Below are positions 1 through 8,285 of a stretch of 64,000 bases of DNA, piece after piece. The notes below the pieces were generated by a model, which was not told where the DNA came from, ran no database searches, and saw only the letters and a program-made list of their open reading frames with translations. Numbering within the stretch: the first letter of the stretch is position 1; each line of letters begins with the position of its first letter. The stretch is from Prevotellaceae bacterium UBA1746 (GTDB lineage Bacteria > Bacteroidota > Bacteroidia > Bacteroidales > Bacteroidaceae): positions 32,138-96,137 of the forward strand of contig DCHS01000005.1 of the NCBI GenBank assembly GCA_002314875.1, in the 5' to 3' direction. The position numbers and the translations under genes were made by a program.

Positions 1-2
1 CT

Positions 3-569
3 GCCGGCGAATCTGTTGTTTCCTACACTGTTGCTTCTCCCGAAGAGGCTGAAGGCATCAACGCTTTCGGCGGATGGGTATTCGGTGGTGACAAGGTGAC
101 CATCAACTCTATCTGGATTGCTGGTCCCGGTGAAGGCCCCGTTACTCTTTCTGGTTGGAGCGGTCACAAGTACAAGCTTCCTACCGTTGCTGTAGGTGAT
201 GTCATCACTCACAATGTCACCGGTCTCGGTGGTGGTATGATGAAGTCCTTCGCAAAGAAGGCTGACGGCACCAGCATCGTCCTCGTCGGTAACGACACCG
301 GCTGGAATGGTATCAATGTCGCTGAAGGTGACCATGTTGTTTCATACACCGTTGCTAATCAGGACGAAGCTGATGCGATTAACATAGGCTATTATCTTTC
401 TGGTGAAAAAGTTACGGTTACCAAGATGACCCATATCCCCGCTGACCTCGTTAAGGTTCACAGTGTTGAGGTTGCTAACAGCAGCGTTATCTATGACCTC
501 AGCGGAAAGAGAACCCAGAACATCCAGAAGGGTATCTACATCATTAACGGTCAGAAATACGTTAAATAA
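3..569 (+). CDS. C-terminal part of an exported repeat protein with sorting tail (5' end outside window)
   Basis: The frame is open from the first bases of the window, so this is the 3' end of a longer gene; the GTG at 96 is an internal valine, not a start. Two copies of one module can be seen, each with a VVSYTVA segment followed by a run of alternating glycine and aspartate-rich strands (KVTINS in one, KVTVTK in the other), which suggests beta-sandwich repeats, perhaps carbohydrate-binding. The last 35 residues (VIYDLSGKR ... GIYIINGQKYVK) match the short C-terminal sorting tail of Prevotella type IX secretion cargo. The stop overlaps the ATG of the beta-mannosidase (TAATG), so the two are probably translationally coupled, and the missing part may be a mannan-active enzyme. 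That last step is inference only. Confidence 0.7.
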   Translation, partial: AGESVVSYTVASPEEAEGINAFGGWVFGGDKVTINSIWIAGPGEGPVTLSGWSGHKYKLPTVAVGDVITHNVTGLGGGMMKSFAKKADGTSIVLVGNDTGWNGINVAEGDHVVSYTVANQDEADAINIGYYLSGEKVTVTKMTHIPADLVKVHSVEVANSSVIYDLSGKRTQNIQKGIYIINGQKYVK

Positions 570-3127
570 TGCGTAAGCTCTTAATTATGCTCTTTTTAAG
601 TTTGGGCGTGGCAGTCTCAGCAAATGCTGGGACCTGCCATGTGCTCAACCTTAACAAGGATTGGTCTTTCAAACAGGCGCGCCTCAATAACTGGCACCCT
701 GCCACCGTCCCAGGAACCGTTCACACGGATCTGATGGCTTTGGGAATGATTGACGATCCTTTCATCGGCCTCAATGAGAAGGAGGTTCAGTGGGTGGACA
801 AGGAGGACTGGGAATACCGTACGGTCTTCGATGCTGAAGGTGCCGTAGGTTCCCGCCAGGCTCTGCTGGTGTTCCATGGTCTTGACACCTATGCTGATGT
901 CTTTCTGAACGACTCCCTCATCCTTAAGGCTGATAACATGTTCCGCACCTGGAAGGTGGATGTTGCGGCGCTTCTCAAGGAAAAGGGCAATGTGCTGCGC
1001 ATCTATTTCCACTCCCCCATCAAGGTGGACATGGAGAAATGGCACAAGCTGGACTATCAGTATAATGCTGTCAACGACCAAAGCCAGAATGGTGGTGTCT
1101 TCGACCGCCGCCTGTCGGTTTTCGCTCGTAAAGCAGGTTATCACTATGGTTGGGACTGGGGTCCTCGCCTCGTTACCTCTGGTGTCTGGCGTCCCATCGA
1201 ATTGGTGCTGTGGAATGATGTCCGGATTGACGATGTCTATACCCGTCAACAGACCACCAGCAAACTCTCCCAACTTTCACAGTGTGTCACTGTGATGGCT
1301 GAGAATGAAGGTGAGGCTACGGTGATGGTGACGGATAAGGCAACGGGCAAGAAACTGGCATCAAAGGTGGCGACGCTCCACAAGGGAAAGAACGAGGTGA
1401 CACTTGATTTCCAGATTAAGAATCCTCGACTCTGGTGGACGAATGGTCTCGGGGAGGCTCATCTCTATACTTTTGCCACAACGGTAACCATGGCTTCCAC
1501 CACCGACTGCCGTGAACAGCGCATCGGTCTGCGTTCCATCCGCGTCCTCAACGAGAAGGATGAATACGGAAAGGAATTCTGCTTCGAACTGAACGGAAAA
1601 CGCGTGTTCATGAAGGGTGCCGACTATATTCCCTGCGACAACTTCCTCCCTCGTGTTTCGGATGAAATCTATACCAAGACCATTCAGGATGCTGTTGATG
1701 TGAACATGAACATGATCCGCGTCTGGGGTGGTGGTATTTATGAAAATGACCTTTTCTACGATCTCTGCGACGAAAAGGGTATTCTCATCTGGCAGGACTT
1801 TATGTTCGCCTGCTCGGTTTACCCCGCTTCCGGAGCCTTGCTCGAAAGCATCCAGCAGGAGGCGCGCGACAACATCATCCGTCTCCGCAACCATCCCTGT
1901 ATCGCTTTGTGGTGTGGCAATAATGAATGTCAGGATTCCTTCTACGGCTGGGGCTGGAGAGAGGCTTATTACAAGCAATCCCAGGAAATCGGCCAGAAGG
2001 TTGAGCGCGAATTTACTGATCTTTACTATAAGGTTCTTCCCCAGATTGTCGAGGAACTGAATCCGGATATAAAGTACTGGCCCTCTTCTCCTTTCGGCGA
2101 TTACAACAAGTCATCCTTCACCACCAGCGGTGACTACCACTATTGGGGGGTCTGGCATGCCAACGAACCCATCAGCAACTACAATGTTCACCGTGCCCGT
2201 TTCTATAGCGAATATGGTATGCAGAGCTTCCCCGAATTTGAATCGGTAAAGGCTTTTGCTACTGATCCTGCACAGTGGGACATCCATTCAGATATGATGA
2301 TGTCACACCAGCGCGGAGGAAGTTTTGCCAACTCTCGCATTGAAGGTTATCTCGAAAGTGAATATGTGAAACCGGCAGCTTTCCCTGCCCTACTCTATGT
2401 GGGCCAGCTCATGCAGGGTGATGCTATGAAGACTGCTGTCGAGGCTCATCGCCGTGACAAGGGCTATTGCTGGGGAACGCTAATCTGGCAGATAAACGAC
2501 TGCTGGCCCGTTGCTTCCTGGTCAACCCGCGACTGGTACGGCCGATGGAAGGCAGCCCACTACATGATTCGTCATGCCATGGACGATGTCCTCGTTTCTC
2601 CTATTGAAAAGGAGGGCCGTCTGGATGTCTATGTGGTAAACGACCGTCTGAAGGCTGTAAAGGGTAAGCTCTGCGTGAAACTCATGACGCTTGATGGCAA
2701 GTGCCTGAAAGAAGTCAGCAAGCAGATTACTGCAGCTGCGAACAGCAGTGCTTCCATGTACTCTGTCCCCGTTGACGAACTGCTGGCAGGAGCTGACCGC
2801 AAGGATGTCTTCATTGCTGTTGACTTCAATGCCGACCGTCTCTATACCGCTGACTATTGCCTTTTGAAGTCAAAGAATATGGCTTTCCCGAAGGCCAATA
2901 TCAACTGGAGCATTGAGGAGAATGCCAATGGCTCACGCGATGTCGTTCTCAAGAGTGACTGCTATGTTCGTGGTGTCTTCCTCTCTCTCCCGGAAGAAAT
3001 CAATCCTTTCCATGACAACTATGTAAATCTTCTGCCAGGGAAGGAACTCCGCATTCGCATTGACAGCATGACTTCAACAGCGGATATCTCCCGCCATCTC
3101 TCTGTCTCTGCTTACAACAACTTATAG
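569..3127 (+). CDS. Beta-mannosidase, glycoside hydrolase family 2 (EC 3.2.1.25)
   Basis: This 852-residue exo-enzyme is expected to remove terminal beta-mannose from manno-oligosaccharides or N-glycan cores in the periplasm or at the cell surface. A signal peptide (about residues 1-20, ending SANA) is followed by the GH2 jelly-roll domain, an Ig-like domain and a TIM barrel. The barrel carries the acid/base motif WCGNNE (E453) and the nucleophile motif YSEYG (E548). The segment around residues 635-665 (GYCWGTLIWQINDCWP) is typical of the beta-mannosidase branch rather than beta-galactosidase or glucuronidase. Length is normal for the family. The start codon overlaps the preceding stop by one base, which decides the start. 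A strong rho-independent terminator follows at 3216-3248. Confidence 0.93.
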   Translation: MRKLLIMLFLSLGVAVSANAGTCHVLNLNKDWSFKQARLNNWHPATVPGTVHTDLMALGMIDDPFIGLNEKEVQWVDKEDWEYRTVFDAEGAVGSRQALLVFHGLDTYADVFLNDSLILKADNMFRTWKVDVAALLKEKGNVLRIYFHSPIKVDMEKWHKLDYQYNAVNDQSQNGGVFDRRLSVFARKAGYHYGWDWGPRLVTSGVWRPIELVLWNDVRIDDVYTRQQTTSKLSQLSQCVTVMAENEGEATVMVTDKATGKKLASKVATLHKGKNEVTLDFQIKNPRLWWTNGLGEAHLYTFATTVTMASTTDCREQRIGLRSIRVLNEKDEYGKEFCFELNGKRVFMKGADYIPCDNFLPRVSDEIYTKTIQDAVDVNMNMIRVWGGGIYENDLFYDLCDEKGILIWQDFMFACSVYPASGALLESIQQEARDNIIRLRNHPCIALWCGNNECQDSFYGWGWREAYYKQSQEIGQKVEREFTDLYYKVLPQIVEELNPDIKYWPSSPFGDYNKSSFTTSGDYHYWGVWHANEPISNYNVHRARFYSEYGMQSFPEFESVKAFATDPAQWDIHSDMMMSHQRGGSFANSRIEGYLESEYVKPAAFPALLYVGQLMQGDAMKTAVEAHRRDKGYCWGTLIWQINDCWPVASWSTRDWYGRWKAAHYMIRHAMDDVLVSPIEKEGRLDVYVVNDRLKAVKGKLCVKLMTLDGKCLKEVSKQITAAANSSASMYSVPVDELLAGADRKDVFIAVDFNADRLYTADYCLLKSKNMAFPKANINWSIEENANGSRDVVLKSDCYVRGVFLSLPEEINPFHDNYVNLLPGKELRIRIDSMTSTADISRHLSVSAYNNL

Positions 3128-3215
3128 GTAATTAGTTTAATATATAACTCAATAGTTTAGTTCTTTTTAAGGTAAAATATCACTGATAAAGTGTTATTTA
3201 AGGTGATGATTGTGA

Positions 3216-3248
3216 GGATGTGTCAAGTTTCTTGGCACATCCTTTTTT
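3216..3248 (+). terminator. Rho-independent terminator after beta-mannosidase
   Basis: GGATGTGTCAA pairs with TTGGCACATCC (one G-U pair) around a 5-base loop and is followed by six T residues. It ends the unit made of the upstream repeat protein and beta-mannosidase. Confidence 0.85.
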
Positions 3249-3302
3249 ATGGATTTGCAGTTTTATTCTTCTAAAAAATGTATCGTGCAGTGTTTTTTTT
3301 CT

Positions 3303-3310
3303 TATCTTTG
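3303..3310 (+). promoter_or_regulatory. Bacteroidota -7 element (TATCTTTG) for the phosphatidyltransferase gene
   Basis: TATCTTTG matches the TAnnTTTG consensus, 22 bases before the ATG at 3333. It places the transcript start downstream of an in-frame ATG at 3249, ruling out that longer start. No clear TTG -33 box is seen. The local sequence (T-run, then TAnCTTTGCCGAAAA) is nearly repeated at the GH95 promoter near 11203. Confidence 0.65.
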
Positions 3311-3332
3311 CCGAAAAATTGTGTTACTGCTC

Positions 3333-3857
3333 ATGAAACGGTATATTCCCAACGCCATCACCCTGCTGCGCATCGTGGGGACAATCTGTTTGCTATTCCT
3401 GGAAGCCACACCTCATCTCGTCACACTTTTCTGGCTTCTCTACGCATTCTGCGGACTCACAGATATCGCTGACGGTTTTTTTGCGCGAAAACTCCATGCG
3501 GTGACAAAACTCGGTAAAGACCTTGACAGTGTCGCTGATCTGTGTTTCGTTCTGTGCTGTATCTGGAAACTCTATCCGCTGCTGCATCTCACATCATGGA
3601 TGTGGGGATGGATCATCCTGATTGCTGCCGTAAAAATCATCAACGGGATTTCTGCTTTGGTGGTTTTCCGGAAACTGATATTCCTGCATACTTTCGCCAA
3701 CAAGATCTCTGGATTTTTGCTTTATATATTAACGCCTATTTTCCTCTCTTACAATATCATTACAATTTTTATTATAGTAGCGATAACAGCCACTTTCGCC
3801 GCTATTGAAGAGGGTCATCATATACGGACAAAACACAAGATTTGTTATGAAAACTGA
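3333..3857 (+). CDS. CDP-alcohol phosphatidyltransferase family protein
   Basis: The protein is a small (174-residue) integral membrane enzyme of phospholipid synthesis that transfers a phosphatidyl group from CDP-diacylglycerol to an alcohol (glycerol-3-phosphate, serine or inositol type). The complete family signature DGx2ARx8Gx3Dx3D lies near residues 45-67, preceded by TDIA, and about five hydrophobic segments surround it. Length fits PgsA/PssA-like proteins, but the alcohol substrate cannot be read from sequence. The start was chosen at 3333 because the promoter box lies at 3303-3310 and upstream residues look non-coding. The 3' end overlaps the DUF2867 gene by 11 bases, so the two are co-translated. 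Confidence 0.85.
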   Translation: MKRYIPNAITLLRIVGTICLLFLEATPHLVTLFWLLYAFCGLTDIADGFFARKLHAVTKLGKDLDSVADLCFVLCCIWKLYPLLHLTSWMWGWIILIAAVKIINGISALVVFRKLIFLHTFANKISGFLLYILTPIFLSYNIITIFIIVAITATFAAIEEGHHIRTKHKICYEN

Positions 3858-4299
3858 ATTAACAGGAAAACTGATTTTACAATATCTGCCAGCTGACTAT
3901 GCCGACTGTTTTGCAAAGAAAATTGAAGGCCGAACGGATATGAATGTTGACCAACTGTTCGATAATATATTCTGCCACTTCCCCCTTCCCGTCAGAATGA
4001 TGCTCAAACTGCGCGATGCCATAGTAAAGCCTTTCGGACTCAAAGTAGGAACTTCATTCCGAGATAGAATCACGGTGCGAAATGAGGAAGAAATCATCAT
4101 CGGCGCCGATGACAAGCATCTCAATTTCCTGGTGTCTGTCTATTGCTCCGTACCAGGAAAGGAGACGCAGACTGCAGCAGTGAGCACCGTCGTCAAATTC
4201 AATAATTTCTTCGGGAAAATATACTTCGCCTGCGTTTGGCTATTCCACAAATTGATTGTTGGCAGTCTTTTCAACAATGCTCTGAAAATGCAAAAATAG
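3847..4299 (+). CDS. DUF2867 domain protein
   Basis: A 150-residue protein with no signal peptide. It resembles the DUF2867 family: the block PADYADCF near the N terminus, a central LKLRDAIVKPFGLK segment, and the DDKHLNFLVSVYC strand. The family has a START-like or coenzyme-binding fold by reputation but no established activity. ATG 3847 is preferred over 3805 because it matches the usual N terminus of the family and gives an 11-base overlap with the phosphatidyltransferase. The pairing suggests a lipid- or membrane-related role, which is inference. Confidence 0.75.
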   Translation: MKTELTGKLILQYLPADYADCFAKKIEGRTDMNVDQLFDNIFCHFPLPVRMMLKLRDAIVKPFGLKVGTSFRDRITVRNEEEIIIGADDKHLNFLVSVYCSVPGKETQTAAVSTVVKFNNFFGKIYFACVWLFHKLIVGSLFNNALKMQK

Positions 4300-4322
4300 G
4301 GAATCATATATAACCCCTCATA

Positions 4323-4384
4323 CACAAAGAGCAGAGTAAGGTGTATTGCCATCAAGGCAAAATCACCCTACTCTGCTTTTTGTG
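4323..4384 (+). terminator. Long-stem terminator after DUF2867 gene
   Basis: A 21-base arm at 4323-4343 pairs with 4364-4384 with only two non-Watson-Crick positions, both G-U compatible in RNA, around a 20-base loop. The 3' arm contains a T-run. It closes the phosphatidyltransferase/DUF2867 operon. Confidence 0.8.
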
Positions 4385-4510
4385 CAAGGAATAATCTGTT
4401 ATTCTTTTAGAATTTCCAGAAACTGTAGATTGGTTATGACTTCAATATGAGGAAAAGGTATTGCATTCAAAATTTTGAAATGCCTATCATTTGACACAAT
4501 ATATTATGAG

Positions 4511-4670
4511 TACGCCCTGAAAGGGCAATGGCTTCCACAGCCCAGGGCAGCGCCCTGGGTATTGGTTTGATGTAGTAATCCACGCCCTGTAAGGGCAAAA
4601 GTATTACATACGATTCAAAAACGGGACAAGAAACGGGGATTGCAGGACTTTTGCCCTTTCAGGGCGCCCC
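4511..4670. repeat. Cluster of ACGCCCTGAAAGGGCAA-type palindromic repeats
   Basis: Four short GC-rich palindromes sit within 160 bases of otherwise AT-rich non-coding DNA: ACGCCCTGAAAGGGCAA (4512), CCCAGGGCAGCGCCCTGGG (4541), ACGCCCTGTAAGGGCAA (4582) and its inverted form TTGCCCTTTCAGGGCGC (4651). Another pair lies at 7931-7972. No ORF is credible in this gap. The elements resemble REP-like dispersed repeats common in Bacteroides and Prevotella intergenic DNA. Confidence 0.75.
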
Positions 4671-4774
4671 TATCAATTGTCCTGTTTTGAAGTTGCATTT
4701 TGAACTCCCTACCTTTTAGGTAAAAGCAGAAACTGACCGATTTTGCTGCAACAATGTTAAAACTCCCCATAATC

Positions 4775-4805
4775 TTGGAGGGATAAAAATAAAGTACTAC
4801 CTTTG
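4775..4805 (+). promoter_or_regulatory. Bacteroidota promoter (TTG / TACCTTTG) for the DUF4251-cyclophilin gene
   Basis: TTG at 4775-4777 and TACCTTTG at 4798-4805 are separated by 20 bases, matching the -33/-7 arrangement. The expected transcript start near 4810 leaves only a few bases before ATG 4814 but about 30 before ATG 4841. Confidence 0.7.
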
Positions 4806-4840
4806 CAAAAGTTATGAATTCAAAACTCTTGATTATCGCT

Positions 4841-5842
4841 ATGCATCGTTTTCTCCTCCTTTCGATATTATTCCTTTTCTGCGGTGACCTCTTTTCACAG
4901 ATTCTGCCCCGAGACTTTGAGTTCTCTGCAGAAAGAATGACGCCCCGCATTGCGCCAACGAAGAACCTCGACTATGGCTATGGCTTTACCGTAAAGAATG
5001 ATTCGATTACGGTCGATCTGCCGTATTTCGGACAGGTCTACCGCACGACTTTCAATAATCCCGGTCTGCATTTCAGCGAGCCGATCCGTGACTACAGAGT
5101 CATCCAGAAAAAGAAAAGTGAGATTCACGAAATTCTCGTTCGCACGCAGACTTTCGAATATCTTTTCTCGCTGGAGGTATTCTCCAACCGAAATGCTTAT
5201 CTGAATGTCATCCCCACGCATGCACAATCGATTTATTACATGGGAAGATGGAAAGATCCCATCGCTGATGCGCGCACGAAAGTGAAGCTGAAGACTACGG
5301 CGGGCAACATCGTCCTGTCGCTCTACAACGAGACTCCGCTCCACCGTAACAATTTCATAAACAAGGTGAAGGCCAAGACTTTCAACGGCCGTTCTTTCAA
5401 TCGCGTCATTAAGGATTTTGTGGTGCAGTGCGGAGAGGAACAGCCGGTGGACATCATTCCTGCCGAAATCCACTACCCCAATCTTATCCACAAACGCGGC
5501 GCTTTGGCAATGGGGCGTTGCACGGATGACGCCACGCACGAACTGAAGAGTGCCGATGAGCAGTTCTATGTGGTTTGGGGCCGATATAATTCGGAGGCAC
5601 AGTTGCAGCGTGCTGACTCCATCATGCAGGCATGGAGTTATGGCCGTTGCAGCATGGACAGTAATGTGCGAAACTATTACCAGTCGCATCCCGGACTCCC
5701 CACATTGGACGGCAGTTACACCGTCTTTGGCGAGGTCATCGAGGGTCTTGACATCATCGAAAAGATCCAGGCTGCCGCAACGGACGAAAATGACCGTCCC
5801 CTCAAAGACATCATTATCAAAAAGGCCAAAATCATCCGTTAA
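4841..5842 (+). CDS. Exported DUF4251 - cyclophilin-type peptidyl-prolyl isomerase fusion
   Basis: Protein of 333 residues. Residues 1-20 form a signal peptide. About 24-130 match the DUF4251 fold of Bacteroidota (FEFSAERMTPR start, YGYGFTVKNDSITVDLPYFG core). About 145-333 form a cyclophilin domain (KTTAGNIVLSLYNETP, FNGRSFNRVIKDFVVQCG, GALAMGR, EQFYVVWG). The expected role is cis-trans proline isomerisation during folding of exported proteins in the periplasm; what DUF4251 binds is unknown. ATG 4841 is chosen because it starts a clean signal peptide and leaves a leader after the promoter; ATG 4814 in the same frame is the alternative. A terminator follows at 5876. Confidence 0.85.
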   Translation: MHRFLLLSILFLFCGDLFSQILPRDFEFSAERMTPRIAPTKNLDYGYGFTVKNDSITVDLPYFGQVYRTTFNNPGLHFSEPIRDYRVIQKKKSEIHEILVRTQTFEYLFSLEVFSNRNAYLNVIPTHAQSIYYMGRWKDPIADARTKVKLKTTAGNIVLSLYNETPLHRNNFINKVKAKTFNGRSFNRVIKDFVVQCGEEQPVDIIPAEIHYPNLIHKRGALAMGRCTDDATHELKSADEQFYVVWGRYNSEAQLQRADSIMQAWSYGRCSMDSNVRNYYQSHPGLPTLDGSYTVFGEVIEGLDIIEKIQAAATDENDRPLKDIIIKKAKIIR

Positions 5843-5875
5843 GAAAATTGGTAAAAAAAGACCTGAAATGAAAGG

Positions 5876-5920
5876 GCGTGAAAGATGTATGAAAGATACC
5901 TCATCATCTTTCACGCTCTT
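5876..5920 (+). terminator. Terminator after cyclophilin fusion gene
   Basis: GCGTGAAAGATG (5876-5887) pairs perfectly with CATCTTTCACGC (5905-5916) around a 17-base loop and is followed by the T-rich TCTTATTTTATT. Confidence 0.75.
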
Positions 5921-6032
5921 ATTTTATTGACCTACAGCCGTTTGCATAGCAAAAGTGAAAGGTGAAAGATATTTTCATGATTCTTTGAAAAAACCACGAA
6001 AGACAATACATGACCATTCGGATTGCCAGGAA

Positions 6033-6210
6033 CTATTGAACACGAAAAACACAGACGGACACAAAAAGATAATGGATAAACCTTTTGTGGTATTTCGTGC
6101 CTTTTGTGGTCGAATAAACTGAACACGAAAAACACAGACGGACACAAAAACTCAATGTGAGAATAGCCTGGAAGGCTTGTGGTATTTCGTGTCTTTTGTG
6201 GTCAAAACCG
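6033..6210. repeat. Dispersed repeats (CACGAAAAACACAGACGGAC and TTTCGTGCCTTTTGTGGTC)
   Basis: CACGAAAAACACAGACGGAC occurs at 6041-6060 and again at 6124-6143. A second unit, close to TATTTCGTGCCTTTTGTGG, occurs near 6091 and 6182 and is roughly its inverted counterpart. Diverged copies recur at about 16110-16180 and 16405-16446. The gap between the cyclophilin and decarboxylase genes holds only these repeats and hairpins, with no credible gene. Confidence 0.75.
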
Positions 6211-6300
6211 CAATTCTGTGCGCACGTTTTCATTTTCTGTGCGCAGAGAAAAAAACGCTCTGCGCAGAGCGTTTGAACTCTCCCTGCAGAGCGTTTTCGT
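6208..6300 (-). terminator. Palindromic region downstream of the decarboxylase gene
   Basis: AACGCTCTGCGCAGAGCGTT at 6254-6273 is a perfect 20-base palindrome. It is flanked by two copies of TTCTGTGCGCA (about 6213 and 6235) and a second GCAGAGCGTTTTCG. On the minus strand the hairpin lies just after the decarboxylase stop and is followed by T-rich sequence, so terminator function is plausible. Confidence 0.5.
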
Positions 6301-6312
6301 TTTAACCGCAGA

Positions 6313-7671
6313 TTAATTCAGGACTTTCTTGTTTCCTCTGATTACTATGCCTTGGTAGTTATCGGATACTGACACACCCTGAAGATTGTAGATGGGAACT
6401 TGGATTTGGGTATTTTCAGGAGATTGAGGAAGAGACTTTACGGAGGCGGCTGACGCCTGCAAATCCTTGATGAACTGATCGATAACCTCTTTCTTAACAT
6501 GCTGCATAACAACGACATGGGACAGGTCGCCACCAAAACGTTCGTCGTTGCTGTTAGCAAGGTTGTACTTGCTGACAAGTTCTTGTGGGGGACGCTTGAA
6601 GAAGACGGTATTACTGTAAACGTTGTTCCAGCATGGCCATCCGATGCGAATGAGTTCCGAGTAGAGGTAGGCGGTGTTGTCCATCATCGTGGTTGCCTGA
6701 GCCGTCCATCCCTCGATGCCGACAGTCTTCAGGAGCCACCAGAATTTCAGGGGTTCTGTACCCGAACGCGAGCAGCTGATCATTCGCATGTTGGCATTGA
6801 GATATGGAACATCGAAAGAAGCCTGGTTGTCGTAAATCTCTCGCGTTGTGATGAAGAGACCACAGGGATTGTCAATGCCAAAGAACTTGTGACCGCTGAT
6901 GGAGATGGATTCGTAGGGGTGTTGTGTGCGGTCAACAAGGGTCTTATACTTTGTGAAGGGCAGATAGCCACCAAACAGTGCTGCATCAATGTGACGGTAA
7001 ACCATCATCTCGGGATGGCTGTCAAGAACCTTGTTCAGTTCTTCCTGGTTGTCAATGGCACCTTTGAAGGTAGAACCCATGGCATAAATCATCAGGCAAG
7101 GGCGCGAGGTGTCAAGATCCTTCTCCAGTTCTTCTGGAATCATCTGTCCCATTTCATTGCTCTTGACAAGTTTGACATCCACGTTCTGCAAGTCGCAAAG
7201 GCGGAAGTTGCTATAATGTGCCTCGTCGGAAACATAAACCACGGGGGCTTTGCCTGTCATCTTCTTCAGGTAATTGTAGCCGAAATAGATGCCGTGGTTG
7301 TTGCCGTCTGTTCCGCTCATTGTCACCATTCCCCACAGATCGTCCTGGCTGAATCCGTAGAGCGGTGCAAATGTCTCTATCACTTCACGTTCGAATTTTG
7401 CTGAGGAAAGGGCGCCGGGGTTATCAAAGGGATCTCCTGCATTGTTGATGAGGATGTTCTCCATCTTGTTGTCGGTGTACCACTTGTAGAAACCCTCCAA
7501 TTTGCTGTCGTAGTTGCCAGGATAACCCAGGGCAACAACATACTCAGCCTTGCATTTCCTTACAAACTCGTCCAGTTCCGGATAACCGGAAGGAACTACT
7601 TCATCTGTCTGTGCGAACAATGCTACCTGTGAGCAAAAGAGCACAACAAAAATCGTAAAAAGTCTTCTCAT
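6313..7671 (-). CDS. Exported PLP-dependent group II decarboxylase, histidine-decarboxylase-like, with C-terminal sorting tail
   Basis: Protein of 452 residues. Residues 1-20 (ending ALFA) are a clear signal peptide. Residues about 30-390 match the small histidine-decarboxylase-type fold-type I PLP enzymes: SGTDGNNHGIYFG (119-131), the cofactor-stacking histidine in DEAHYS (H152), the aspartate in HIDAALFGGYLPF (D229) and the Schiff-base lysine in SISGHK (K262). The last ~30 residues (VPIYNLQGVSV ... GNKKVLN) look like a type IX sorting tail. Decarboxylation of histidine or another amino acid is predicted from family membership; substrate is unproven. Export is unusual because these enzymes are normally cytoplasmic. 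It has its own promoter at 7719-7749 and stands alone. Confidence 0.8.
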   Translation of the reverse strand: MRRLFTIFVVLFCSQVALFAQTDEVVPSGYPELDEFVRKCKAEYVVALGYPGNYDSKLEGFYKWYTDNKMENILINNAGDPFDNPGALSSAKFEREVIETFAPLYGFSQDDLWGMVTMSGTDGNNHGIYFGYNYLKKMTGKAPVVYVSDEAHYSNFRLCDLQNVDVKLVKSNEMGQMIPEELEKDLDTSRPCLMIYAMGSTFKGAIDNQEELNKVLDSHPEMMVYRHIDAALFGGYLPFTKYKTLVDRTQHPYESISISGHKFFGIDNPCGLFITTREIYDNQASFDVPYLNANMRMISCSRSGTEPLKFWWLLKTVGIEGWTAQATTMMDNTAYLYSELIRIGWPCWNNVYSNTVFFKRPPQELVSKYNLANSNDERFGGDLSHVVVMQHVKKEVIDQFIKDLQASAASVKSLPQSPENTQIQVPIYNLQGVSVSDNYQGIVIRGNKKVLN

Positions 7672-7718
7672 AATTGTTTTTGTTTTTCTTATCTCTGCTA
7701 ATAAGATTAATCTGGGTA

Positions 7719-7749
7719 CAAAGATAATACCTTTATATTATTCTACCAA
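7719..7749 (-). promoter_or_regulatory. Promoter of the exported decarboxylase gene
   Basis: On the minus strand TATCTTTG (7726-7719) is preceded by TTG (7749-7747) with 20 bases between them, a good Bacteroidota -33/-7 pair. The leader before the ATG at 7671 is about 40 bases. Confidence 0.7.
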
Positions 7750-7930
7750 GAAAAACATTTATTTTGGGGAATAAATACGCTGTGCTTACAATTAAAATGG
7801 GGAATAATAGCACTTAATATACTTTTTATTGGGGTATCGTTGAGAAGAACATCATGACTACTTTAAACATATAAAAAGAAAAGGCAACTATATACAATTA
7901 GGCACAGAAGGTATATGGATGAAAATCATT

Positions 7931-7972
7931 GGTGCGCCCTGAAGGGGCAACTGCTGTCCCTTCAGGGCGTAC
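7931..7972. repeat. Inverted pair of GCGCCCTGAAGGGGCAA-type palindromes
   Basis: GCGCCCTGAAGGGGCAA and GTCCCTTCAGGGCGTAC lie head to head, 5 bases apart, and belong to the same family as the cluster at 4511-4670. The rest of the gap 7750-8160 is AT-rich and holds nothing recognisable. Confidence 0.65.
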
Positions 7973-8167
7973 TTATAAAAAATGTGCCAAATAGTATATA
8001 ATCTCTAAAAAAAATGATTGGACTTTTTCCATATAATATAAATAGGAGTCAGGAAAAAACAGAGATGAAAATCAGGACTATTCATGAAAAGTGCGTACAG
8101 CTTGTGAAATTCACATTCTGTACGCTCTTTTTTCATCAAATGTACGCCATCGGTCTGAAAATCGCCG

Positions 8168-8175
8168 TACCTTTG
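8168..8175 (+). promoter_or_regulatory. Bacteroidota -7 element (TACCTTTG)
   Basis: TACCTTTG lies 110 bases before ATG 8286, implying a leader of about 100 bases. A short open frame at 8014-8259 spans this box and is therefore unlikely to be a gene. Confidence 0.6.
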
Positions 8176-8285
8176 CACCATCAAACAACAACAAACACTG
8201 TTCTCAGCGCTTTTGAAGTCGCAGAGAAATCAAAAACAAAAACGAATTTTCAAAAATAAAATAAACAACAAAAAATATAAGAATT

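Noticed and set aside
3249..3332. Longer N terminus for the phosphatidyltransferase
   Set aside because: The -7 box at 3303-3310 lies inside this stretch, and family members begin at the MKRYIPN position.
4895..5914. Open frame of 339 codons on the minus strand
   Set aside because: Antisense to the DUF4251-cyclophilin fusion, whose domains are clear.
6499..7404. Open frame of 301 codons on the plus strand
   Set aside because: It is wholly antisense to the decarboxylase gene, which has a signal peptide and intact catalytic motifs; the plus-strand product has no recognisable domain.
8014..8259. 81-codon plus-strand frame
   Set aside because: It spans the promoter box at 8168-8175 of the next gene, has no signal or domain, and lies in AT-rich DNA.
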